This document shows, piece after piece, positions 6,963-12,748 of a stretch of DNA of 12,748 nt. Origin of the DNA: Bacillota bacterium. Lineage in GTDB: Bacteria > Bacillota > Clostridia > Christensenellales > Aristaeellaceae. Numbering within the stretch: position 1 is the first letter of the stretch; every line of letters begins with the position of its first letter. The stretch lies in contig JAEZQK010000133.1 of assembly GCA_023413135.1 (NCBI GenBank), positions 1 through 12,748 of the forward strand. The letters run 5' to 3'. The position numbers were made by a program, and so were the translations under genes. A model generated the notes under the pieces. It was not told the origin of the DNA, made no database searches, and saw only the letters and a list, made by a program, of their open reading frames with translations.

Positions 6963-7826
6963 TTACGCCTTCACGGAGCCTTCGGATAGGCCGGATACGA
7001 CGAACTTCTTTTGAAAGGTCACAAACAGGATCAGGATAGGGATCTGCACCAGGATAGAGGCGGCAAAGATCCACTCCCACCTCGTGGCATGCTGGCCGCG
7101 CAGCGTTTGGATCATAAGGGGTAATGTGATATACTGCTGCACACCGCCCAGCACGATTTTGGCGGTGAAGAAATCTTCCCAGGTGCCCTGGAAGCAAAAG
7201 ATGGCCAGCGTGCCGATGGCGGGCATCGCCAGGGGAAGAAGCACCTTGAAAAAGGTGGTGAAGTGACCGCCGCCGTCGATGCGCACGGATTCCTCCAGCT
7301 CCTTGGGCAGCGATGCAAAATGCCCCCGCAAAAAGAAGGTGTTGCCGCACACGCCGGTGCCCACATACAAGAGGATCAGCCCCGCCCGGGTGCCCATCAG
7401 GCCATTGCCGGCGCCCAGCCATGGCAGGCGGATCCCCTGCAATACAAGCACCTGGGGGATGATGCTCAAAAAGCCGGGAAGCATCAATGTAAACAAATAA
7501 ATGCGGAACAGCGCCTCCCGGCCGAAAAAGTCGATGCGGGCAAAGCCATAGGCGGACAGGGAGGAGATCAGGACCACAAAGGCCATGGTGCAGGTGGTGA
7601 TGATGATGCTGTTCAAAGCTGCCTGAGGCAGGTTGGATTGGGTGAGCACGTATTCGTAGGCCGAGAAATTCAGGCGGGAAGGAAGTATCTTTGGCGGATA
7701 AGGCAGTACATAGCTGAACTCCTCAAAGGTATTGGTAATCATGAACAGGTAAGGCAAAACAAAGACGGCGGCGCAGGCCAGCAATAGCAGCCAGAAAAGC
7801 ACCCGGGAAAGGCGGAATGAACGCAT
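6963..7826 (-). CDS. ABC sugar transporter permease, MalG/UgpE type
   Basis: A 287-residue inner-membrane subunit of a carbohydrate uptake (CUT1) transporter with about six membrane segments, the first being VLFWLLLLACAAVFVLPYLF. The cytoplasmic EAA loop that docks the ATPase reads ELEESVRIDGGGHFTTFFKV, followed by LLPLAMPAI. The protein ends with the usual short tail (KKFVVSGLSEGSVKA). Its ATG shares one base with the TGA stop of the preceding permease gene (TGATG), so the two are probably translationally coupled to give equal amounts. The glycosidase gene follows after 11 bp. No ATPase gene is nearby; CUT1 systems often share one (MsiK/UgpC type). Confidence 0.93.
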   Translation of the reverse strand: MRSFRLSRVLFWLLLLACAAVFVLPYLFMITNTFEEFSYVLPYPPKILPSRLNFSAYEYVLTQSNLPQAALNSIIITTCTMAFVVLISSLSAYGFARIDFFGREALFRIYLFTLMLPGFLSIIPQVLVLQGIRLPWLGAGNGLMGTRAGLILLYVGTGVCGNTFFLRGHFASLPKELEESVRIDGGGHFTTFFKVLLPLAMPAIGTLAIFCFQGTWEDFFTAKIVLGGVQQYITLPLMIQTLRGQHATRWEWIFAASILVQIPILILFVTFQKKFVVSGLSEGSVKA

Positions 7827-8776
7827 CAGGCATTTCCCCCTTCCGTACGGAACAGCCGGTTGAGTACAAGTGTCGTCGTGAGCACCAATAAGGCCGTGAT
7901 CAGGCCGATGGCCGCTCCCTGACCAAACTCAAAGAGGTTGAAGGATTTGTCATACAGCAGGTACTGTAAAACGGAGGTGGTGCCCCTGGGGTTGCCGCTG
8001 GTTAAAAGCAGCACCTGCAAGAATACGTTGAACGCGCCGATGAGCATGTTCACCATCACGTAGAATGTGGTGCTTTTTAAAAGCGGCACGGTAATGTGAC
8101 GGAATTTCGCCACCGGCCCGGCGCCCTCGATCCCGGCGGCCTCGTATAGTTCCGAGGAGATGCCCTGCAGCCCCGCCAGGTAAATGATCATGGACCAGCC
8201 GATGTTCTTCCAGATGCCCATGATCCAGATGACCGTATTGCCCGTCCAGGTCTTTTGCAGCCAGGGTATGTAGTCTCCCGTGAGGTGGAACACATCCACC
8301 AGTAGGTAGTTGACAAGGCCCCGCTCCCCGGAGTTGAACATATAGGCAAACACCATGCCCACAATGACCCAGCTTGTGATCACCGGCAGATAAAAGAAGG
8401 TGCGGAAGGCCATGCGGGCCCGGCGCAGGTTATTGATCAGCACGGCAAACAGCAGCCCGAAAAACAGAATGAAGGGCGTGGTGATAATGGCGTAGAGAAA
8501 GTTGTTGCGGATGGCAACAAAAAGCCGGCCCTGGGGCTCGGTGAACAGGGCGATGTAATTGTTAAGCCCTACCCAGGTCATGGAACGCTGCACGATTTGA
8601 TAATTGGAAAAGCTGATGCGGATGTTGAACAGCATGGGATAAATGACAAAAACGCACGCAAGGATAAGACCCGGCAGTACAAAGGGAGCCGCCGGGAGAA
8701 GATTGTGAAGACGCGTACGAAGAAGGCGTTTTTGCTGCTTTCTTTGAATATCTGCTATCAGGACGGGATTATCCAT
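7826..8776 (-). CDS. ABC sugar transporter permease, MalF/UgpA type
   Basis: A 316-residue partner permease. The N-terminal cytoplasmic stretch is basic (RKQQKRLLRTRLHNLL), followed by a membrane segment (PFVLPGLILACVFVIYPMLF) and five more hydrophobic segments. The EAA loop reads SELYEAAGIEGAGPVAKFRH followed by ITVPLLK. ATG 8776 is chosen because AGGAGGG (8784-8790) lies eight bases upstream and the protein then begins like relatives; the extra upstream codons are repeat sequence. The gene is separated from the solute-binding protein gene by 620 bp of repeats, so it may have its own promoter or depend on read-through. Confidence 0.93.
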   Translation of the reverse strand: MDNPVLIADIQRKQQKRLLRTRLHNLLPAAPFVLPGLILACVFVIYPMLFNIRISFSNYQIVQRSMTWVGLNNYIALFTEPQGRLFVAIRNNFLYAIITTPFILFFGLLFAVLINNLRRARMAFRTFFYLPVITSWVIVGMVFAYMFNSGERGLVNYLLVDVFHLTGDYIPWLQKTWTGNTVIWIMGIWKNIGWSMIIYLAGLQGISSELYEAAGIEGAGPVAKFRHITVPLLKSTTFYVMVNMLIGAFNVFLQVLLLTSGNPRGTTSVLQYLLYDKSFNLFEFGQGAAIGLITALLVLTTTLVLNRLFRTEGGNA

Positions 8777-8792
8777 GTTTTCTCCCTCCTTG

Positions 8793-8846
8793 CCAGTGGC
8801 TCTGCCCCTGGACCCCGCCAAAGGGACAAAGCCCCTTTGGAATCCC
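8793..8846 (+). repeat. double-hairpin repeat, copy A
   Basis: Two adjacent hairpins: CCAGTGGC-TCT-GCCCCTGG (8793-8811, one mismatch) and CCAAAGGG-N7-CCCTTTGG (8818-8840), ending GGAATCCC. Read from the + strand it aligns with the reverse complement of 9347-9400: both share GGCTCTGCCCCT, ACCCYGCC, AAGGGA, CCCTT and GGAATCCC in the same order and spacing. It lies in the leader of the permease gene, 17 bp from the start codon, where its hairpins could influence translation or mRNA stability. Confidence 0.7.
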
Positions 8847-9130
8847 CATTCTTAGGATATAGGATGATACTTAACTTTTTAAAGAAGAAGTTGCTAGTAA
8901 ATTAATACTAATCCACATGTCGTGCGACACAAATAGTGAATGAAACGGTTTGTATGGTGCTAACGAAGTTTTCTACTCCTTCCGCCGACTGCGGGCGGCA
9001 CCATCCCATCTGGCTCAATCATCGCGGTGCTGCGCTCCGCTTGCTCGTTTCGCCAGCCTCCTCCACACCGCCCTATTCTGCCACTGGCAGGGGCGAGGTT
9101 CCGGAGCCTCGCGGAGGGAGGCTTTCAAAA
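8847..9130. other. repeat-rich intergenic spacer
   Basis: No gene is supported. The left part (8850-8945) is AT-rich with two inverted repeats (8895-8910 and 8918-8929) and is the best place for a permease promoter. The right part (8950-9130) is GC-rich and contains further stems: CCGCC...GGCGG near 8981-8997, GCGAGG-TTCCGGAG-CCTCGC (9093-9112) and AGGCTTT/AAAGCCT (about 9119-9134). A long + strand reading frame begins here but runs antisense through the solute-binding protein gene and is not credible. Confidence 0.5.
8895..8929 (-). promoter_or_regulatory. possible control region for the permease genes
   Basis: TAGTA-AATTAA-TACTA (8895-8910) and TGTCG-TG-CGACA (8918-8929) are short inverted repeats of the kind bound by dimeric regulators, in an AT-rich segment 120-150 bp before the permease start. 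On the minus strand TTGTGT overlaps the second palindrome and TATTAA lies 19 bp further on, a weak promoter candidate. Neither palindrome matches the 16-bp operators of the GH66 promoter closely. Confidence 0.3.
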
Positions 9131-9251
9131 GCCTTCCCCTTAAGGGGAAGGTGGCGCCGCTGCGCCGGATGAGGTGTCCGGCACTATCGTCTATGCGGCT
9201 ATTACCACCTCATCAGTCTCCTTCGTCGACAGCTTCCCCTCAAGGGGAAGC
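9131..9251 (+). repeat. 120-bp dispersed hairpin repeat, copy 3
   Basis: Direct copy of 4984-5104 and inverted relative to 1-120; same length within 1 bp. Both terminal hairpins (CCTTCCCCTTAAGGGGAAGG and GCTTCCCCTCAAGGGGAAGC) and the GATGAGGTG/CACCTCATC arms are intact. The interior (about 9176-9205) is unrelated to the other copies. The GTCGAC mini-hairpin is degraded here (GTCTCC in place of GTCGAC). ACCCCATTTTCA follows after 19 nt, as it does near copy 2. Confidence 0.88.
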
Positions 9252-9315
9252 CTTTGCCTTCTCATATCACACCCCATTTTCAGGGCAGCTTTACTTTTCT
9301 TCTGAAACCCTATTT

Positions 9316-9340
9316 GCCTGCGGCATGAAATGCCGCAGGC
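9316..9340. terminator. 10-bp perfect hairpin downstream of the binding-protein gene
   Basis: GCCTGCGGCA (9316-9325) and its exact complement (9331-9340) enclose loop TGAAA. It lies about 57 bp beyond the solute-binding protein stop codon on the minus strand, after the two hairpins of repeat copy B. There is no T-run, so it may attenuate or stabilise the upstream mRNA rather than end it fully; the role is inferred from position. Confidence 0.35.
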
Positions 9341-9346
9341 AGAGAA

Positions 9347-9400
9347 GGGATTCCCAAGGGAGGAAATCCCTTGGGCAGGGTGTAGGGGCAGAGCCCCTAC
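9347..9400 (-). repeat. double-hairpin repeat, copy B
   Basis: Two perfect hairpins on the + strand: CCCAAGGGA-GGAAA-TCCCTTGGG (9353-9375) and GTAGGGGC-AGA-GCCCCTAC (9382-9400). Its reverse complement aligns with copy A (8793-8846). The GTAGGGGC arm overlaps the end of the solute-binding protein gene: the TAG stop codon (9397-9399) is part of the stem. With copy A it encloses a 608-bp segment in inverted orientation. Confidence 0.7.
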
Positions 9401-10599
9401 TTCACAAGTTCTGCGTCGATGAGGGCGGCGGTATCGGTGAGCGTTTGCTGGATATCGGCGCCTTCCAGGAAGATCATGTTCATGGCGTCGCTCCAGTACT
9501 GGCCCACGGTGGAGGCCTGCGGGGTGGGGATGCGGCTTTGTGCGGATTCCAACTGCTTCATGTAAACGCTCCACTTGGGATCGGCCTGCACCTGCTCGGA
9601 TTCCACGCAGGATTTGAGGGTGGGGATGACGCCTACGGTGAGAAGCTTCAATTGCACTTCCTCGGTGAGCATGAACTTTGCAAACTCCCAGGCGGCTTCC
9701 TGCTTCTGGCTGCCGCTAAAGAGCACGATGTTTTCGCCGCCCACCACGGAGGCGCTGCGCCCTTCATAAGTGGGGATGGGGGCGGGCACGATTTTGTTTT
9801 CTGCGTTGAAGGGATACCAGGGGCCTTCAAAGAACATGGCGTACTGGCTGTTGATGCCGTCCCAGGCGTCGGGTGTGCCATCCACGTCCCGGATGGTGAA
9901 CACGCCCTGGTCATGCAGCTCCTTCAGTTTCGCAACGGCCTTCACGCTCTGTTCGCTGTCCATGTAGCCGGAGGCCTTGGTGAAGCCTTCGTCGGTAAGT
10001 ACGCCGCCGAAGAGCCAGAAGTAGGGGTACATATCCCAGTCACCTACGCCGGAGACGTTGAGGGTGGGTGTGCCGGGTTTCTTTTCGAGGCTCGCGGCAA
10101 TGAACTCCTCCATGGTGGCGGGGGGCGCCGTGAAGCCCAGCTCGGCCATGATGTTCATGTTCATGACGGCGGCCTTGCAGTTGGTGTTCAGCGGCAGGCC
10201 ATAGTACTGGCCGTTATACAGGCTGGTAGACAGGGGGCCTTCCAGCACGGCATCCTTCAATGCTGCGAAGCCTTCCATTCCGTTCAGGGGCACGATGCCG
10301 CCCAGCTTGGCGTAGGCGCTTGTTTGAACGATGTCCACACGGGCCACATCCGGCACATTGCCGGTGCCGAAGGCGGCGACCAGCATCTGGTTGAACTGGC
10401 CGCCATCCTGTCGGACGGCCTCGACTTCGATGCCGGGGTGGGCGGCTTCAAACATGGGGATGATATCATTCTCCAGGATGGGCGTTTCCGCGTCCCCGTA
10501 GGTGTGCCAGAAGACGATCTTTGTCTTTCCTTCCGCCATTGCGGAAAAGAAGGTCAATACCATGGTCAAGACCAGCAGCAGGCTAACAAGCTTTTTCAT
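9397..10599 (-). CDS. ABC sugar transporter solute-binding protein
   Basis: A 400-residue extracellular solute-binding protein of the family that serves CUT1 importers. The signal peptide is MKKLVSLLLVLTMVLTFFSA followed by MA, with a signal peptidase I type AMA site. The mature protein begins EGKTKIVFWHTYGDAE, a typical first strand, with FNQMLVAAFGTGNVPDVARV and a later WEFAKFMLTEEVQ typical of the family. It has no lipobox cysteine, unusual for a Gram-positive binding protein that must stay near the membrane. ATG 10599 follows AAAGGAGA by eight bases. It lies 17 bp after the GH66 gene, so the two are co-transcribed. The ligand is inferred to be an isomalto-oligosaccharide from the GH66 neighbour. 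The stop codon lies inside a repeat hairpin (9382-9400). Confidence 0.93.
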   Translation of the reverse strand: MKKLVSLLLVLTMVLTFFSAMAEGKTKIVFWHTYGDAETPILENDIIPMFEAAHPGIEVEAVRQDGGQFNQMLVAAFGTGNVPDVARVDIVQTSAYAKLGGIVPLNGMEGFAALKDAVLEGPLSTSLYNGQYYGLPLNTNCKAAVMNMNIMAELGFTAPPATMEEFIAASLEKKPGTPTLNVSGVGDWDMYPYFWLFGGVLTDEGFTKASGYMDSEQSVKAVAKLKELHDQGVFTIRDVDGTPDAWDGINSQYAMFFEGPWYPFNAENKIVPAPIPTYEGRSASVVGGENIVLFSGSQKQEAAWEFAKFMLTEEVQLKLLTVGVIPTLKSCVESEQVQADPKWSVYMKQLESAQSRIPTPQASTVGQYWSDAMNMIFLEGADIQQTLTDTAALIDAELVK

Positions 10600-10616
10600 G
10601 GGAAATCTCCTTTCTA

Positions 10617-12449
10617 TTACTCATGCGTCTTTACACGCATAAATACCATGTCCCAGTAGTGCAAAGAAGGCACCGTAAAGGCAACGTAGGAACCCTTGTC
10701 ATCCGAACCCGTTTCAAAAGCCAATTTCTGGGGGGCGATATCCTCTCCGTCGGGAGAGGCCATATAGAGCGCTTCCACCTTTGCGTCCGTATAGTAACGG
10801 ACCGGGATGGCATCCAAGGGCGTGGGTTCGGGCTTTGTTTGATTTTCATCCCGCCACAGGCCGTCCGTGCCGGTGAGATTTAGAAGGTGCAGCATCTCAT
10901 AAGCGCCATCCGCCGTGGCGAATGCCCATACCGCATCCCCCGCGCCGGTGGAGGACTTACGCACGCCTGTGAGTGCAATGCTCCTTTCCACAGGCTGCGG
11001 TCCGCCCCGCAGAAGGTTTTCATAGGCGGTAATGAAGTCGTACATCCGGCGGATTTTCCCCTGCAATTCCGCTCCCATTTTCTTTGCGTTATCGCCCGGG
11101 AAGTATTCGTTGGAAAGCATGTTGTCGCCATTGCCCAGCTCGATGCGGGCGCCGCCGGAGGCAAACACCACCGCGTCCATCAACAGCACCGCGGCGGGGC
11201 TGAAGTACTCTCCCGGGGCTTTGTAGTTGATATAGCCGGCCACCACCAGGGATTTGCCGCCGCTTTCCCTGGCCGCGGCGAAGATTTCCCGCTGGAGGGC
11301 GTTGTAAGAATCGTAGTGCTGGCCCCAGCGGTTTTTATCCCAGGGCCAGAATTCGGCGTACAGCACATCCACGCTGCTTGCGTTCACCTTTTCAATGCCC
11401 TGCGCCCCTACGGGGTTGAACACCAGGTACTTATCGCCCAGGGCTTCTTTGGCTTTATTGAGGAAGATGGTATAGCCGTCCTTGACGAGATGTACGGTCT
11501 TCCCGTTTTCGTCAACGCCCAGCGGTTCTCCCTCCGGCGTTTGCATCCGGCCGTTTTCGCCGATGGTATCCCCATGCCAGCCGTCGAAACCCATTTTCCC
11601 GATGGCTTCCTTTTCAACCCTGAAAATGTACTCCTGCCAACCCTCGTCCAGGATGTTGAAAAATTGAAGGATGCCGGTGCTGCCACGGCTTTCGCTCATG
11701 GTGCAGGTGAAATCTTGGCCATTTGCCTTTACAAGCCGCCAGGCAGGGTCAACGCCGGTTAAGTCCCGCAGATATGTTTTGTTGGCGCCATAGATCATGT
11801 TGTAGTTCAGGTTCACCATGCCCTTTTCCCGGGCGGCTTCTATATACCTTGCGATCACGTCCCCATAGATCCAGCGTCCGGACCAATCCTGCCATTTTTC
11901 GGTGTCTTTGCCCAGGGGGATGTGGTGGCGGTACTGCCAGTCGTAATACTGCAAACCATTTATGTGGTACTTGGTGAGCGACGTGATTTTTTCTTCCGCC
12001 TGCGCATCCCGGGTATAATCCCACAGGTAGCCGTAGCGGGGGAATTTTACCCAGGAGGAGGATACGTCTACCGCCACCTGGGCCATATCCATGATTGCGC
12101 CGCTTTCATCCAATAAAGACGCCTGAAGCAGATATCCCTGATAGTCCGTTTCCGGCGGCTGCCAATCGAAAGTGAGAACCGATTCACTCCCGTCCAAAGT
12201 AAAAGGAACGGTCAGGGAGGGTGTTATAATCCGGTCTAGATGCCAGGCTGTTAAAACAAGCGTTCCCGATACCGTCCGGCCCGGCTTCAGCGCGAGGCTG
12301 ACCCGCACCAAATCCCCGGGGGAATACCGGGCTTTGTCTGTATAAAAATCCGTGATGTGCACCGCCTCTTTCTCTGCCGCGCAGGCCGTGACTAAAGGGG
12401 TCAGGAGCAGCCATACTACCGCCGCCAGACAGATGCATTTTTGAATCAT
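10617..12449 (-). CDS. GH66 dextranase-type endo-alpha-1,6-glucanase, secreted
   Basis: A 610-residue exported enzyme. An N-terminal membrane-spanning signal ends LVTAC-AAE; Cys23 fits a lipobox, though an ACA signal peptidase I site is also possible. An N-terminal beta domain (about 30-130) precedes the barrel, which opens with FPRYGYLWDY (136-145) and HINGLQYYDWQYRHH (162-176). By comparison with family 66, the nucleophile is Asp294 (GFDGWHGDTIGE) and the acid/base Glu366 (VLYAEFW), 72 residues apart, close to the family spacing. A C-terminal beta domain (about 490-608) follows. There is no room for the CBM35 insertion of cycloisomaltooligosaccharide glucanotransferases, so a plain dextranase is favoured. 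No LPXTG anchor is seen. ATG 12449 follows a GGAGG-rich site. First gene of the unit, driven by the promoter at 12528-12556. Confidence 0.88.
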   Translation of the reverse strand: MIQKCICLAAVVWLLLTPLVTACAAEKEAVHITDFYTDKARYSPGDLVRVSLALKPGRTVSGTLVLTAWHLDRIITPSLTVPFTLDGSESVLTFDWQPPETDYQGYLLQASLLDESGAIMDMAQVAVDVSSSWVKFPRYGYLWDYTRDAQAEEKITSLTKYHINGLQYYDWQYRHHIPLGKDTEKWQDWSGRWIYGDVIARYIEAAREKGMVNLNYNMIYGANKTYLRDLTGVDPAWRLVKANGQDFTCTMSESRGSTGILQFFNILDEGWQEYIFRVEKEAIGKMGFDGWHGDTIGENGRMQTPEGEPLGVDENGKTVHLVKDGYTIFLNKAKEALGDKYLVFNPVGAQGIEKVNASSVDVLYAEFWPWDKNRWGQHYDSYNALQREIFAAARESGGKSLVVAGYINYKAPGEYFSPAAVLLMDAVVFASGGARIELGNGDNMLSNEYFPGDNAKKMGAELQGKIRRMYDFITAYENLLRGGPQPVERSIALTGVRKSSTGAGDAVWAFATADGAYEMLHLLNLTGTDGLWRDENQTKPEPTPLDAIPVRYYTDAKVEALYMASPDGEDIAPQKLAFETGSDDKGSYVAFTVPSLHYWDMVFMRVKTHE

Positions 12450-12493
12450 GATCCGCCCCCTCCATCTGAAGCACTGGTTCCAGACCCTGCCAT

Positions 12494-12509
12494 TGTTCTG
12501 CGCGTAACA
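12494..12509. promoter_or_regulatory. downstream operator-like palindrome (O2)
   Basis: TGTTCTGCGCGTAACA differs from the perfect palindrome at 12559-12574 at only two of 16 positions. It lies just inside the transcribed region, about +12 to +27 from the predicted start, where bound repressor would block elongation or promoter escape. Centre-to-centre distance to O1 is 65 bp. Confidence 0.6.
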
Positions 12510-12527
12510 AACAATTCTTGCGTAAAA

Positions 12528-12556
12528 AATATAGCATAACCTATCGCTTGCCGCAA
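12528..12556 (-). promoter_or_regulatory. sigma-A type promoter of the GH66 operon
   Basis: On the minus strand TTGCGG (12551-12556), a 17-bp spacer and TATATT (12528-12533), with TGC before the -10 (extended -10). The predicted start is near 12521, about 70 nt before the GH66 start codon. Palindromic operators flank it on both sides (12559-12574 and 12494-12509), and a GCATAAC half-site (12534-12540) lies in the spacer. Confidence 0.7.
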
Positions 12557-12558
12557 TA

Positions 12559-12574
12559 TGTTATGCGCATAACA
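12559..12574. promoter_or_regulatory. upstream operator, perfect 16-bp palindrome (O1)
   Basis: TGTTATGCGCATAACA is perfectly self-complementary with a central CG-containing core, as in LacI/GalR-family operators. It lies 2 bp upstream of the -35. A related copy at 12494-12509 suggests cooperative binding or looping across the promoter. No regulator gene for it is in this window. Confidence 0.7.
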
Positions 12575-12632
12575 AACAAAATATATAAGATTGAAATGTA
12601 CCGATTGTTTAATTGCACCAAAGGGGCCAGGA

Positions 12633-12661
12633 CTAGTAGATTGTCAACTACAGAAGTTTCG
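12633..12661 (+). repeat. 29-bp degenerate repeat, right copy
   Basis: CTAGTAG, nine variable bases and TACAGAAGTTTCG; 25 of 29 positions match the reverse complement of 184-212. Flanking bases are not clearly related, so this may be a fragment of a longer diverged element. Confidence 0.6.
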
Positions 12662-12690
12662 AAATATGACCATTCATCTTTGTCTGAACG

Positions 12691-12735
12691 CTGTAGGGGC
12701 GGGGGGGGGGGCCGCGCCCCGCGCGGGGGTAATTT
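12691..12735. other. G-rich tract with an 11-G run at the window edge
   Basis: CTGTAGGGGC is followed by eleven consecutive G (12701-12711) and a GC-rich stretch (GCGCCCCGCGCGGGGG). The start resembles the GTAGGGGC arm of the hairpin at 9382-9400, so it may be another member of that repeat class cut or corrupted by the window edge. A homopolymer of this length may be a sequencing error. Confidence 0.4.
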
Positions 12736-12748
12736 TATGATAAGGGCG

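Noticed and set aside
6963..7422. Upstream extension of the glycosidase frame to 7422
   Set aside because: It overlaps the permease gene in another frame. ATG 6951 has a ribosome binding site and starts after the permease stop.
1..9251. CRISPR array
   Set aside because: The repeats are 120 bp, far apart and in both orientations, with no regular spacers or cas genes.
8950..10659. 569-codon open frame on the + strand
   Set aside because: It runs through a repeat cluster and then antisense over the solute-binding protein gene; the protein has low-complexity composition, no family motifs and no ribosome binding site. The minus-strand gene explains the open frame.
10887..11762. 291-codon + strand frame inside the GH66 gene
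   Set aside because: Antisense shadow of a gene with clear family motifs on the minus strand; no start signal.

Overview
The window looks like chromosomal DNA of a GC-rich Gram-positive gut-type anaerobe, probably class Clostridia. This rests on strong AGGAGG-type ribosome binding sites, the ABC sugar importer layout, the AraC regulator type and dense short hairpin repeats; the taxon is an inference. It holds two carbohydrate loci, one retroelement and at least three families of short dispersed repeats.

Region 1 (1-2191): a 120-bp hairpin repeat at the left edge, a short gene-free stretch, a perfect 14-bp terminator-like hairpin, then a 1.9-kb group II intron on the + strand. Its domain V/VI, CGC triad, terminator-adjacent position and endonuclease-less maturase point to class IIC. 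The maturase is split by a one-base frameshift at the end of the reverse transcriptase domain. The intron sits 4 bp beyond the kduD stop codon and in the opposite orientation, so it separates kduD from the hairpin that probably once ended the kdu transcript.

Region 2 (2196-4815): a uronate locus. kduI and kduD (minus strand, 11-bp gap) convert 5-keto-4-deoxyuronate, from unsaturated uronic acids of pectin or glycosaminoglycans, to 2-keto-3-deoxygluconate. A divergent AraC-family regulator shares a 130-bp control region containing a near-consensus promoter for itself, a -10 without a good -35 for kduI, and an imperfect direct repeat placed to act on both.

Region 3 (4816-12449): an alpha-glucan locus on the minus strand. 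In transcription order it holds a secreted or lipid-anchored GH66 dextranase-type enzyme, an ABC solute-binding protein, a 620-bp repeat-rich gap, two ABC permeases and a cytoplasmic (alpha/alpha)6-type glycosidase. The likely scheme is extracellular cleavage of an alpha-1,6-glucan, import of the oligosaccharides and intracellular hydrolysis. No ATPase gene is present, so a shared MsiK/UgpC-type ATPase elsewhere is expected. Upstream of the GH66 gene is a good sigma-A promoter flanked by two near-identical 16-bp palindromes, a classic arrangement for repression by a LacI-type protein that is not encoded here.

The strongest items for follow-up are the two-operator promoter, the inverted hairpin repeats enclosing the gap that splits the transport operon, the intron's position and frameshift, and the three-copy 120-bp repeat whose copies bracket both functional modules.
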